This document shows, one piece after another, positions 54,140 to 63,039 of a stretch of 64,000 nucleotides of DNA. Each line of letters opens with the position of its first letter. Position 1 is the stretch's first letter. The notes below the pieces were generated by a model. That model was not told the origin of the DNA, did no database searches, and was given only the letters and a program-made list of their open reading frames with translations. The DNA comes from an uncultured Bacilli bacterium (GTDB lineage: Bacteria; Bacillota_I; Bacilli_A; RF39; UBA660): assembly GCA_934096295.1 (NCBI GenBank), contig CAKOLL010000001.1, forward strand, positions 186,001-250,000. The letters run 5' to 3'. The position numbers and the translations under genes are program-made.

Positions 54140-55057
54140 TCAATACTCCTTAGTAATATTCTTTATTACCTTTGAAATTAGTATCTTATTATTTTTTTTA
54201 TAGTTATCATTTATAAAATTTATTTTGTTATATAACCTTTTTATTTCTTTATTTTCTAAATATTCTATAAATATATTTATCATATTAAACATGTAATTAT
54301 AGTTCATGCTAAAAAAAATATTGGTAGGAATATCAAATAAAAATAAACCATCTAAATATCCTTTTGCAAAACTAAAGTTTTTTTTATCAAGTTCATGATC
54401 ACTTCGAGCATATGACCACATTAAACTTCTTGATACTTCAATGTAATTTGTATCCTCTATATCAATAGCATAAATTAAACCATTTGATATTAAAAAATTA
54501 CTCGGCTTAATATCTGTATGTCCATATACCATTAAACTATTTTTTATAAAATGAAAATTTTTTTGTAAATAACAAATAGTAAAAGTTATAAACTCTTGGG
54601 CAGTTTTTTCTAACTTTATATCTTTTATCAATTTTTCTAGTTTTTTTATCTTTTCTAAAATCTCATTTTTATATGTAGTTATTGCATTTCTATCAACTTT
54701 TTTATCTATGTATTTATTTCTTAAATGACTATATTTTTCACCTATTTTAAATCCTTGTTCATAAATAAATTTAGAATCGTACTTATTAATATTTTCTTTT
54801 AAATTGTTAGCTTCTATATATTCTTCGATGATATAATAAAATTCATCAAAATTACCAATTTCTATAATATGAGGATGAGGAATATTACCTTCATTTAATA
54901 TATTTTCTAAATCACTATTAATTTTTTGTTTTGTGATTTTCAAAAAATATTTTTTATTGTTTTTAATAAACAAATATTTTTCATCTCCAGAATAACCTTT
55001 TGTTACTATACTTATACTATGAACTTTATTTAAAAATTTTATTTTATTATATTGCAT
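54140..55057 (-). CDS. APH/choline-kinase-like phosphotransferase
   Basis: A 305-residue kinase-like protein. The catalytic loop is VYGHTDIKPSNFL (His-x-Asp...Asn) and the metal loop IDIEDT, with the ATP-lysine in KKYFLKITK and a hinge near YIIEEYIEA. The fold is shared by aminoglycoside kinases and choline/homoserine kinases; the substrate here is unknown. Its placement directly before an ABC exporter suggests a small-molecule modification or lantibiotic/antibiotic-related step, which is inference. Confidence 0.8.
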   Translation of the reverse strand: MQYNKIKFLNKVHSISIVTKGYSGDEKYLFIKNNKKYFLKITKQKINSDLENILNEGNIPHPHIIEIGNFDEFYYIIEEYIEANNLKENINKYDSKFIYEQGFKIGEKYSHLRNKYIDKKVDRNAITTYKNEILEKIKKLEKLIKDIKLEKTAQEFITFTICYLQKNFHFIKNSLMVYGHTDIKPSNFLISNGLIYAIDIEDTNYIEVSRSLMWSYARSDHELDKKNFSFAKGYLDGLFLFDIPTNIFFSMNYNYMFNMINIFIEYLENKEIKRLYNKINFINDNYKKNNKILISKVIKNITKEY

Positions 55058-55143
55058 AACTTTGACTCCTCGAAGTAATTATAACATGCTTTAATTAAGG
55101 GATTGATATAAAATTAAGAATATTGTTATTGGAAAAACTTATA

Positions 55144-56022
55144 TCAAATATTATTAAGATTTTTTACAATTTCATTTATCATATCTTTGGCTAAAAAATT
55201 TGTTTCAAGATAAAATGCCATGATTGTCCTTTTAATCGGTTTATAATTTTTCAACTCTATTTTTTTCAAATTATATTTTTTTAATAATTGTTCAGGGTAT
55301 AGCCCTATTCCAACTCCATTTTTAATAAGATCTAAAACAGAGTCATCATGATGACACACAATTATTTTATTAAAATATGTTTTGAATGGAAAACTGTCAT
55401 TTTTACCATCTCGTTCCTTAATTATAACTGGGACATTTTTTAGATTGTTTAATTCTACGTAACTTTGAAAGTTAAAATACTCTGGATTATATAAAAAAGA
55501 ATATGTATTTTCCACTATTACAGAAGAAGAAATTTCTTTTATGCAAAAATCAGAATCAACTTTCAAAAAAATTATATCAGCATCTTTATTTTGTAATTTT
55601 TTAACAATATCTTTTTCAGGAATATTTGGGATAAAATCAAAATTAATGTTATCACATTTTTTCACGAAATTATTCATAATAGGAAAAATATAATTTTTTT
55701 TAATAAAATGAGAGGCTGATATCTTAAAATATTTTAGAATATTTTGATTTTTAATACGTACAGTGTTTGTTATAGCTTCTTTGAAATAAAAATTACCAAC
55801 TTTAGCATATTCATAAAGAATCTTTCCTTCGTTAGTTAAAATGATACCTCTGGTATTTCTAAAAAATAATTTTACATTCAAACTATCTTCAAGATTTTTC
55901 ATTGACTGACTTAAAGCAGATTGTGAAATTTCTAAATGCTGTGATGCTCTTAAAATGCTCCCGTGTTCTGCTACACTACAAAAATATTTAATCGAATCAT
56001 AGTTGATATCATTAATATTCAT
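55144..56022 (-). CDS. LysR-family transcriptional regulator
   Basis: A 292-residue regulator with an N-terminal winged helix-turn-helix (SILRASQHLEISQSALSQSM, residues 22-41, then KNLEDSLNVKLFFR) and a C-terminal periplasmic-binding-like effector domain. It lies between the MFS transporter gene and the APH-like kinase gene on the same strand and could control either side. The inducer is not predictable. Confidence 0.93.
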   Translation of the reverse strand: MNINDINYDSIKYFCSVAEHGSILRASQHLEISQSALSQSMKNLEDSLNVKLFFRNTRGIILTNEGKILYEYAKVGNFYFKEAITNTVRIKNQNILKYFKISASHFIKKNYIFPIMNNFVKKCDNINFDFIPNIPEKDIVKKLQNKDADIIFLKVDSDFCIKEISSSVIVENTYSFLYNPEYFNFQSYVELNNLKNVPVIIKERDGKNDSFPFKTYFNKIIVCHHDDSVLDLIKNGVGIGLYPEQLLKKYNLKKIELKNYKPIKRTIMAFYLETNFLAKDMINEIVKNLNNI

Positions 56023-56090
56023 TTATTACACCTCTTTATTAAAAAGCGATTTTATTATATACTAAAAAAAGGCAAAAGTAAACAATCGCC

Positions 56091-57269
56091 TTAAATATAA
56101 TCCTTAAAAACTTTTTTATTTATTTTGTTTGCTATTACAAAAGTTATTAATAATAAAACAATTAATGATACTGCCAAATACTTAAATGATGTAATACCAC
56201 GTATAACACATTTTCTACATATTAACCATGTAAATACTTGAAAAATACCTCTTTCAATAAAATATACTTTATTTACTAAAATCCATTTTGATCTATCACC
56301 ACAAGAATATGCACTCATGATTGATCCCCAGATAGGGTCTCCGAGTGTTGAGGTAACCGCAGACAAAAGGTACGCCACTAAAAGACCTTGCCAAGATAAT
56401 GTTATTGATGCGATTAAAAGTGCTATGATATCTACCAAAGCAACAATTGTCTCAGATAACAACAATTTCTTTTTACGTTTTAATTTTTCTAATAATTTTC
56501 CTGATATTACAAATAAAAGAATTGATTCAAGGATTGTATAACTTGCTTCAATATAACCTACTTTCTTTGTAATTAAAGGAGTTATTTCTGTTAAGGCTCC
56601 AAGTCCGATACACCATAATCCTGCGAGTATGGCAAATAAAGATGTCGCTAAAATAATATTATTTTTTTCTTTTTTGGGTATTTCTTTATTCTTATCAATT
56701 GCTTCCATTATATCTTCATTTGGAATTTCTTTTAAACTAAAACAGAAAACAGTTTCTATTATTATCAAAATAAAAAAACTAAAAAAGTATATGCGAGGAC
56801 TTAAATCATAAACAAATTGACTTATAATTAAACCTAGTGTTCCCCCGATTACTGATGATCTTTCTTCTTCTATAAAACAAAATGGCTCATATTCTTTGTT
56901 TTGAGTATTTAGTTTTGTTAAGGAAGAATTTTTAATACCTTTTATTAATCCTAAAAGAATCGTAAATAAATATATTGTATAAATATTTCTACAGCTAGCT
57001 ATTATTAAGCCTAAACATATAAACATTACGGTATAAAAAATATGATATACTTTATAATTAACTTTTATAGCATATTCAGTAACTTTGGTAAAACTCCTTG
57101 ATGTTAATGTAGCAAATTCTAAAACTATTGGCACTGATACAGCTACCCATGGGGTTACATTTTTAGCAAGAAGAAAAAGTACAATAACTCTGATAAAATA
57201 GTAATAATTAAATGATGAGGTTAGGGTACTATACCTAATCATCTTAATATAATCCTTTTTAGTAGACAT
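56091..57269 (-). CDS. Major facilitator superfamily transporter
   Basis: A 392-residue protein with about 10-12 hydrophobic segments and an MFS layout. A conserved central-loop segment separates two six-helix halves near residues 185-205 (EDIMEAIDKNKEIPKKEKNN). It lacks a clear drug-efflux signature such as motif C, so the substrate is open. It starts 1 base after the upstream GNAT gene ends, so the two are probably co-expressed. Confidence 0.85.
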   Translation of the reverse strand: MSTKKDYIKMIRYSTLTSSFNYYYFIRVIVLFLLAKNVTPWVAVSVPIVLEFATLTSRSFTKVTEYAIKVNYKVYHIFYTVMFICLGLIIASCRNIYTIYLFTILLGLIKGIKNSSLTKLNTQNKEYEPFCFIEEERSSVIGGTLGLIISQFVYDLSPRIYFFSFFILIIIETVFCFSLKEIPNEDIMEAIDKNKEIPKKEKNNIILATSLFAILAGLWCIGLGALTEITPLITKKVGYIEASYTILESILLFVISGKLLEKLKRKKKLLLSETIVALVDIIALLIASITLSWQGLLVAYLLSAVTSTLGDPIWGSIMSAYSCGDRSKWILVNKVYFIERGIFQVFTWLICRKCVIRGITSFKYLAVSLIVLLLITFVIANKINKKVFKDYI

Positions 57270-57758
57270 TTATAACTCCTTTTTAAATATTACACTTGTA
57301 CATTTACATGGTTTATTTTGACAGACATTACAATAATCATCTGGATGTTTAAATCCCCAGTAATCTTTTATTCTCAAAATTTCTTCAAAATTATATTTTT
57401 TCATTAATGGTGCAATATTCATTCTTTCATTTGATAATACTCCTTCACAAACAAGGTTTGCAAGATTTAACTTTCTTGCATAGTTAATAAAATAATTTAA
57501 TAACATTGATCCAATAGATTTATTTCTAAATTCTTTTTTTATAACTATTGAATCGATATAAAAAGCATCCCCGATTATTTTTCCTGAACCAAAGCCAACT
57601 ACTAAATCATTTTGTTTTGCCACTTTTATATGTGAATTTTTGGTAATTTTTTTCCTTATATCAATTGCACAATCCCTACCCCATTCATCAATTCTAATTT
57701 CATTTATCGCATCAGCATATTTTTCTTCATAGTCAACTAAATTTATAACGTATTTCAT
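57270..57758 (-). CDS. GNAT-type N-acetyltransferase with C-terminal Cys cluster
   Basis: A 162-residue acetyl-CoA-dependent acetyltransferase. The beta4-alpha3 acetyl-CoA loop is VIKKEFRNKSIGSMLLNYFI. The C-terminus carries four cysteines in the order C-x2-C-x4-C-x-C (CNVCQNKPCKC), which could bind zinc and is not usual in GNATs. It abuts the MFS transporter gene, so it may modify what the transporter carries. Confidence 0.85.
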   Translation of the reverse strand: MKYVINLVDYEEKYADAINEIRIDEWGRDCAIDIRKKITKNSHIKVAKQNDLVVGFGSGKIIGDAFYIDSIVIKKEFRNKSIGSMLLNYFINYARKLNLANLVCEGVLSNERMNIAPLMKKYNFEEILRIKDYWGFKHPDDYCNVCQNKPCKCTSVIFKKEL

Positions 57759-57761
57759 TTT

Positions 57762-58097
57762 TTACCTCTTTATTAATTCAATTAATTTATCATATAATTC
57801 TTCTTTTAATAATTTACTAGCTAAATCGTAAGTATCTTTAACATTCATTTCATGTCCAACTTTTTCTTCATCTAAAGCCTTTTCTTTTATTATATCCCAG
57901 TTGATATGAGAGTATTTATTTTTAGTTTCATCACTTACTTTTGATAAACATTCACCGATTTTTATAACTCTATTTATAATTTTATTAAATTCGGATGTAT
58001 TATCAAAGAAAAAAGTTTTATCTTTATCTTTGGTTATTAAATCTAACTCGTTAATATACTTAATTATATTTTTTATTATTAATTCGTCTTTATTCAT
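57762..58097 (-). CDS. HepT/DUF86-like HEPN protein with a degenerate active site
   Basis: A 111-residue all-helical protein. The segment NRVIKIGECLSKVSDETKNK, then YSHINWDIIKE, is typical of HepT (DUF86) toxins of MNT-HEPN pairs. The RNase motif R-x4-6-H is not preserved: the usual R-N-x3-H-x-Y reads ALDEEKVGHEMN here, keeping a histidine but not the arginine. No MNT antitoxin is adjacent, as the next gene is a GNAT. It may have lost RNase activity or have taken on a structural role. Confidence 0.65.
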   Translation of the reverse strand: MNKDELIIKNIIKYINELDLITKDKDKTFFFDNTSEFNKIINRVIKIGECLSKVSDETKNKYSHINWDIIKEKALDEEKVGHEMNVKDTYDLASKLLKEELYDKLIELIKR

Positions 58098-58228
58098 TTT
58101 TTTACTCTCCTTAGTTCAAATTATATCAAAATTATTTTATATAAACAATGATTTTAAAATAGCATTAAAAATTAGTAACATTTTATTTATTTGTATGATA
58201 AAATAAACTTACTAGGGAGATGGTTGTT

Positions 58229-59836
58229 TTGAAAAAGAATATTAACTTTATATTTGGACTCTTAAATAAAAAGAAAGTTTTGTTGTGTTTAAGTATTGAA
58301 GCATTTTTAGATCTTTTGTATTATTTTATTCCTTTTACTTTCGCTTTATTTTTAACATTACCATTTACTTTAAAAAAAGCAATTACTGTAACTACAATTT
58401 TTGTGATTTCTAAAGTTCTAAGATGTTTTGTGTTATACTTAGAAAGATTAGTTATGGATGACTATTTATATAAATATTCTTATGAACAATCATTAGAATA
58501 TTATAAATCACTTACAAAAATTCCTGTTGAAACATTATTTAATTATCAAACTGGATACTTACAAAGCATTATTGAAAAGACCTCTACATTAGTAAAGGAT
58601 ATTTTAAGTGCTGAATATATTGGAATAATTTTATCTTTTACTTTTTTCTTTTATACTTTGTTTAAACAATCTGTTTTACTATTTTTTTTAGCTTTAATAA
58701 TGAGTGCTGCATGTGTTTTAGTGAGTGTTTACATATTAAAGAAAGCAAACAAAAAAGTTGAATCATTATATGATCAAGAGTATGAATATTCTTCTGTTTA
58801 CCAAGATTTCATAAGTAATATTAAAACTGTCAGAGCATTAAACAATAATACTTATTTTGAAAATAGAATTAAAGAAGAAGGAATGTTATGTAAAAAGAAA
58901 AATATAGATTATATTAAATGCTATTCTTTGGAGGAACTTGTAAGAAATATTTTAATCGTTATTCCTTTTATACTTGCTCTTTTAAAAGCTATTTATGATT
59001 TAGCAAATGGGGTTGATACACTCGGTCTAATTACATTTTATATTTCTTTATATCTAGAAATGGGATTTATATTTGATGAATTATCCGTTACTATTGTAAA
59101 TTGTTTTGAATTAAAAGCTATTAAACAAAAATGTAATCAATTATTTAAAAAAATTGATAACAGAAAAATACTAAAAAAATTTAATACAATCAGTTTGAAT
59201 AATGTAAAAATAAATTATAAAGATGTAAAGTTTAGCATAAACATTAAAGACTTTGTAATAAATAAAAATGATAAAATTTCTATTACTGGAAAATCTGGTC
59301 AAGGTAAAACTTCCTTAATTAATTTAATTTTAGGAAATATCAATTCATATGATGGAGATGTATATTTTGATAAACTTAGTTTACTTGATTACAAATTAGA
59401 TATTGGGATTGTGAGTCAAGAAATAGAATTATTTAATATGAGTTTAAAGGATAATTTGTGCTTAGATAAAAATATAGATGATGAAGAAATAAAAAGTTAT
59501 TTGAAAGAGCTAGAACTTGATGAACTATTATTATTAAATGATGGAATATACACAAAACTTGGAGAAAAAGGATTAAAACTTTCTACAGGACAAAAAAGAA
59601 GAGTTAATATTTTAAGAAGCTATCTTATGAATAAAGATATTTATATATTAGATGAACCAACTTCAAATTTAGATAAGTATACTGAAGAGGTTGTTGTTAA
59701 CTTTATTTTAAAATATTTTAAAAATAAAACTTTAATTATTGCAACTCACAACGAAAAAATAAATGAAATCTGTAATAAGTTTTATTATTTTGAAAATCAT
59801 AATTTATATTCAAAAAAACTAATTGTAAAAAATTAG
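58229..59836 (+). CDS. ABC exporter, half-transporter (plus strand)
   Basis: A 535-residue protein with about six N-terminal helices and an ATPase with GKSGQGKTSL (Walker A), LSTGQKRRVNILRSYL (signature, LSTGQ rather than LSGGQ) and IYILDEPTSNLD (Walker B). The Q-loop is IGIVSQEIELF. It should export a peptide, lipid or drug as a dimer. The start is likely TTG 58229, with AGGGAG 9 bases upstream; the ATG at 58220 touches that site. It is divergent from the HepT-like/GNAT/MFS group, from which its transcript is separated by 122 bases. Confidence 0.9.
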   Translation: MKKNINFIFGLLNKKKVLLCLSIEAFLDLLYYFIPFTFALFLTLPFTLKKAITVTTIFVISKVLRCFVLYLERLVMDDYLYKYSYEQSLEYYKSLTKIPVETLFNYQTGYLQSIIEKTSTLVKDILSAEYIGIILSFTFFFYTLFKQSVLLFFLALIMSAACVLVSVYILKKANKKVESLYDQEYEYSSVYQDFISNIKTVRALNNNTYFENRIKEEGMLCKKKNIDYIKCYSLEELVRNILIVIPFILALLKAIYDLANGVDTLGLITFYISLYLEMGFIFDELSVTIVNCFELKAIKQKCNQLFKKIDNRKILKKFNTISLNNVKINYKDVKFSINIKDFVINKNDKISITGKSGQGKTSLINLILGNINSYDGDVYFDKLSLLDYKLDIGIVSQEIELFNMSLKDNLCLDKNIDDEEIKSYLKELELDELLLLNDGIYTKLGEKGLKLSTGQKRRVNILRSYLMNKDIYILDEPTSNLDKYTEEVVVNFILKYFKNKTLIIATHNEKINEICNKFYYFENHNLYSKKLIVKN

Positions 59837-59842
59837 TTTTTT
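59813..59842 (+). terminator. Terminator after the plus-strand ABC exporter (bidirectional)
   Basis: An 11-bp stem, AAAAACTAATT/AATTAGTTTTT (59814-59824 and 59831-59841), with loop GTAAAA overlaps the stop. It is symmetrical enough to serve the convergent GNAT gene as well. Confidence 0.75.
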
Positions 59843-60308
59843 ATTGTTTATGCCATTCATGCATTATATAATTTACATTTTCATCTTCTTTATAGAAATT
59901 ATATATTGGAATAAATTTTTCTTTAATATGTAAATTTAGAGAAGGAATATTTTTCTCATCGATGGCAGCATATATTGTATAATCATTAAATTTTGTTTTT
60001 ATATAATCATATATTTTGGAAGCTACCCCTTCTTTTAAATGATTTTTTGATGTTACCATTTCCCACATATAAATAGTTTTTTTAGGCATATTTTCTATAT
60101 AATTAGGATATTTTTCAAGCTTGCAAAAATCTTTTTCAAAATATAATACTGCATATCCACATACATCAGTATCCGTTTTACATACTACTTTTAACATATT
60201 GTTATCATTTATTGATCTTAAATTGCAGTTATTGCCTATGTACCCCGAGTTATTTTCAATCCAAATTTTTCTTATTTCTTCTAAACATTCATTTTCTACG
60301 ATATACAT
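59841..60308 (-). CDS. GNAT-type N-acetyltransferase
   Basis: A 155-residue acetyltransferase-like protein. The core VCGYAVLYFEKDFC strand is followed by the coenzyme-A loop HLKEGVASKIYDYI and a late strand that pairs an aromatic-rich edge (IPIYNFYKEDENVNYIMHEW). The substrate is unknown. The start is ATG 60308 with GAGG upstream; an upstream in-frame start at 60326 lacks a ribosome binding site. It is convergent with the ABC exporter. Confidence 0.75.
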   Translation of the reverse strand: MYIVENECLEEIRKIWIENNSGYIGNNCNLRSINDNNMLKVVCKTDTDVCGYAVLYFEKDFCKLEKYPNYIENMPKKTIYMWEMVTSKNHLKEGVASKIYDYIKTKFNDYTIYAAIDEKNIPSLNLHIKEKFIPIYNFYKEDENVNYIMHEWHKQ

Positions 60309-60356
60309 ATTTTTTACCTCTTTCATATAGTCTTATTATACCATGTTAGAAAAAAA

Positions 60357-60381
60357 GAAAAAAGAGTGTTTAATCACCCTT
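60357..60381 (-). terminator. Terminator after the lipoprotein gene
   Basis: Stem AAGGGTG/CACTCTT (60375-60381 and 60362-60368) with loop ATTAAA, followed by TTTTC on the minus strand. It overlaps the gene's stop. Confidence 0.65.
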
Positions 60382-60913
60382 AATTACAAGTATACATATC
60401 TCCTTCGGCATAATCAGTTTTAATACTTTCTAAAGTCATCTTACTAGCCATATCTTTATTATAATCACTATTTAAGTCCGCGACTTTAGTCATTACAATA
60501 GAATTTTTGGTAGTTGTAATTTCACAACTTTTAAAACCATATTCTTCATATTCTCCACAACTATAAGAAGATTTTTCTTTATCCATATTGTAGCCATCAA
60601 TTACATATTCATATGTATGGATTTCATAAAAAGCTAATAATTTACTTCCTTCTTTGTTAAAATCATATATCTTACTTATCTTTTCATTGATAGCCACTGG
60701 ACTATTTTGTCTTTCCTTCATTTGTTCTTGAGTTAGTCTTCCAGCATTCTTATTATCTAAATCAAATTTTTTAATCTTTTCTACTCTTGAACACTCAAAC
60801 TTATTTGTATAACTTATTTCTTCTGGCTTAGTTATATTTTCTTTTGTTTCTTTTTTAGAATCACATCCAGATAGTAAGATAATAGCACATATAATAATTA
60901 AACCTTTCTTCAT
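60380..60913 (-). CDS. Lipoprotein of unknown function
   Basis: A 177-residue protein with a Sec signal and a lipobox: MKKGLIIICAIILLSGCDSK, with the lipidated Cys at residue 16. The mature part is a small soluble domain with four more cysteines (Cys in FECSRVEK, SYSCGEYEEYGFKSCE and MYTCN) that could form disulfides on the surface. No family was recognised. GGAGGAACA precedes the ATG. Confidence 0.85.
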   Translation of the reverse strand: MKKGLIIICAIILLSGCDSKKETKENITKPEEISYTNKFECSRVEKIKKFDLDNKNAGRLTQEQMKERQNSPVAINEKISKIYDFNKEGSKLLAFYEIHTYEYVIDGYNMDKEKSSYSCGEYEEYGFKSCEITTTKNSIVMTKVADLNSDYNKDMASKMTLESIKTDYAEGDMYTCN

Positions 60914-60972
60914 TGTTCCTCCTTTCTCTATTATTTTTATTATAACAGATTCTTACTAGAGAAACAATTAAT

Positions 60973-61716
60973 TTAATTATCTTTTGTTAAAGTTAACACT
61001 ACTGATGGAGCATCTAGATCTAATTGTCCCATTCTTTTTAATTTGGCATACAAAAGTAATACTTCTAACTTTTTATAATTTACATTTAAATCCAATTGTA
61101 ACATTTTTATGGCTAATTTTTCTATTTCCGAATCTACTTCTGTAGGATAAACCCCATCTTCCATAAATTTTTCGATTAAAGCATTAGCTTTATTAATCTT
61201 TTCTTGCCAAGTTTTATCTGCCGCTAGTTCTTGCATTTTTTTAGTATTTAACTGTTTTTGTAGTTTAAAAATAAAAGTTTCATTATTTTCGATTGTTATT
61301 AGGAAACTATCTAATTTCTTTTCTAATATTTCACAAGTTTCATTTATTTCATCTTTTTTAGAATTTATTTTTTTATTACTGTGTGATATTTTTTTTAAAA
61401 GTAAATATAACGTTATAGCAGATAATAAGAAATATCCTGGATTAAAAATAACCATTCCTAAATTAGCCAGCACCAAAAGAAAAGCCAAAATACTATTATT
61501 TCTAACTTTATTTTCTGATTCAGAAAAATTAAAATCTAAATCTTCTGCTCTAGATTTCATTTGAATTAGATATTTATTTTTTAACTCCACGTTTTTAGAA
61601 AACAATTTATCTAAATCTTCTAAAGTTAGGTTGTTTTCCTTTGTTAATATAGAAAAAATATTGTTTACTTCATTTTCTATATTTTGCATTTCAATATTTT
61701 CTTTCTTAAACTCCAT
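60973..61716 (-). CDS. Hypothetical membrane protein with coiled-coil segments
   Basis: A 247-residue protein I do not recognise. It has an N-terminal coiled-coil stretch (residues 1-70), two close hydrophobic helices (about residues 74-112, ILAFLLVLANLGMVIFNPG and YFLLSAITLYLLLKK), then long charged coiled-coil helices. This hairpin topology would place both ends in the cytoplasm. The start is ATG 61716 after GGGGGGA; an upstream ORF extension lacks a ribosome binding site. A promoter is at 61743-61771. Confidence 0.75.
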   Translation of the reverse strand: MEFKKENIEMQNIENEVNNIFSILTKENNLTLEDLDKLFSKNVELKNKYLIQMKSRAEDLDFNFSESENKVRNNSILAFLLVLANLGMVIFNPGYFLLSAITLYLLLKKISHSNKKINSKKDEINETCEILEKKLDSFLITIENNETFIFKLQKQLNTKKMQELAADKTWQEKINKANALIEKFMEDGVYPTEVDSEIEKLAIKMLQLDLNVNYKKLEVLLLYAKLKRMGQLDLDAPSVVLTLTKDN

Positions 61717-61742
61717 AATATCCCCCCATGTAAGTCTTATGT

Positions 61743-61771
61743 ATATTATCATATTTTAAATATTTTTTCAA
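61743..61771 (-). promoter_or_regulatory. Promoter of the 247-aa membrane protein gene
   Basis: -35 TTGAAA (61766-61771), a 17-base spacer and -10 TAATAT (61743-61748). The leader is short and ends in the GGGGGGA ribosome binding site. The -35 abuts the stop of the upstream gene. Confidence 0.7.
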
Positions 61772-62521
61772 TTAAAATTCAATTTCATAATCTTTCAAAG
61801 TTTTTTTTACGCTAGTAATAAATTTTTTATCATTCGTTGCTAGTACTTTTTCCTTTAACTTTTTCATATCCAAATCTTCTCTAACTGCACTTATTAATTC
61901 AGTTAAATAATAACTATCTTTTTTTTCAATAAAATAATCTTCAATTAAAGAAAAATCCTTATTTTTTCTATTATAATTAAAAGCAAGACGCCATAACCAT
62001 TCTCGTTCATTATTTTTAATTCCAACTTTTACAAGGTCATTAAATTTCTCTTGATCAATTTGAGGTGGTATGGGAACACTTATATATTGAGCAATAAATT
62101 CTAAAAGTTCATAATCATTTATAGACTCCCAATAATGATTAATTAAGTCATTTTCTGCAAGTAAAATATAGATACTTTCATATAATTTACCACCATCTTT
62201 AACTTTCTTTTTATCTTCTAATAAGCACTCTTTTCTATATTCTATTTTTTCTCTTAAATCTTTTTCTAAATTATCAGATTCTAAAATTTTATTTATATCA
62301 CAAATTAGTTTTTCAATGGTTTTTAATCTATTTTTTTCTATTTCGTCTATTTCATTTGCAGTTTTATCTTTTATTATTTTTATATCCTCAATTAGTTTAT
62401 TAATTGATACTTTTTCTTCATTAGAAAACTTGTTTAAATCTAACTCTTCTAGAGATTTTAAAAGATCATCACTATTTATAAACCTATTAATATATTTATA
62501 CATTAAAGTAATTAAATCCAT
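61772..62521 (-). CDS. Hypothetical soluble protein, 249 aa
   Basis: Not recognised. It is mostly helical and highly charged, with a coiled-coil-like central part (residues 40-105), followed by short helices ending VKKTLKDYEIEF. Aromatic-rich helical pairs (ESIYILLAENDLINHYWESI and EWLWRLAFNYNRKNKDFSL) hint at alpha-repeat packing. Its ATG overlaps the lepB stop (TAATG), so it is translationally coupled to signal peptidase I, and the membrane coiled-coil gene follows. Confidence 0.75.
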   Translation of the reverse strand: MDLITLMYKYINRFINSDDLLKSLEELDLNKFSNEEKVSINKLIEDIKIIKDKTANEIDEIEKNRLKTIEKLICDINKILESDNLEKDLREKIEYRKECLLEDKKKVKDGGKLYESIYILLAENDLINHYWESINDYELLEFIAQYISVPIPPQIDQEKFNDLVKVGIKNNEREWLWRLAFNYNRKNKDFSLIEDYFIEKKDSYYLTELISAVREDLDMKKLKEKVLATNDKKFITSVKKTLKDYEIEF

Positions 62522-63003
62522 TATTGCACCGTGCCAATCTTAGTAAATGGAAATAATCTAAATGCTATTTTGCCTTTTATTTCTTTTTCTTTAATCGGAC
62601 CAAAGTACCTAGAGTCTTTACTTATTAATCTGTTATCTCCGAGAATAAAATATTCGTCATCCCCTAAAGTGACTTTATCATAATCACTAGTTTCTCCATA
62701 AGCATATTCATCATCAATAACTTTATCATTGATATATATTTTACCTTTTTTAATAGCTACAGTATCCCCAGGAAGACCAATTACTCTTTTAATTATTTTT
62801 TCATTATCCTTTTCTTCATCAAGGACGATTATATCGAATCTATTTATACTACTTAATTTATATAACAATAATATATCGCCATTTTTTAATGTATTTTTCA
62901 TACTATCGCCATCAACTCTAACCGGAGTTATTATAAATGTCCTAATTAATACCACTACTACCACAATTACAATATATGGTATTACCTCTTTTATTACTTT
63001 CAT
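62521..63003 (-). CDS. lepB: Signal peptidase I
   Basis: Cleaves signal peptides from exported proteins. The 160-residue membrane enzyme has one N-terminal helix, the catalytic serine in VDGDSMKNTLKNGD, the lysine in IKRVIGLPGDTV, and the late block YFILGDNRLISKDSRYFGPI. It follows rplS, as in many Bacillota. Normally rbgA follows; here accessory genes come next. Confidence 0.96.
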   Translation of the reverse strand: MKVIKEVIPYIVIVVVVVLIRTFIITPVRVDGDSMKNTLKNGDILLLYKLSSINRFDIIVLDEEKDNEKIIKRVIGLPGDTVAIKKGKIYINDKVIDDEYAYGETSDYDKVTLGDDEYFILGDNRLISKDSRYFGPIKEKEIKGKIAFRLFPFTKIGTVQ

Positions 63004-63039
63004 TAAATATTTCTCCTTTAAACGAAAGAAAGGAAAGAA

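Noticed and set aside
41001..62520. Prophage or integrative element
   Set aside because: No integrase, phage structural gene, conjugation gene, IS transposase or att repeat was found in the interval.
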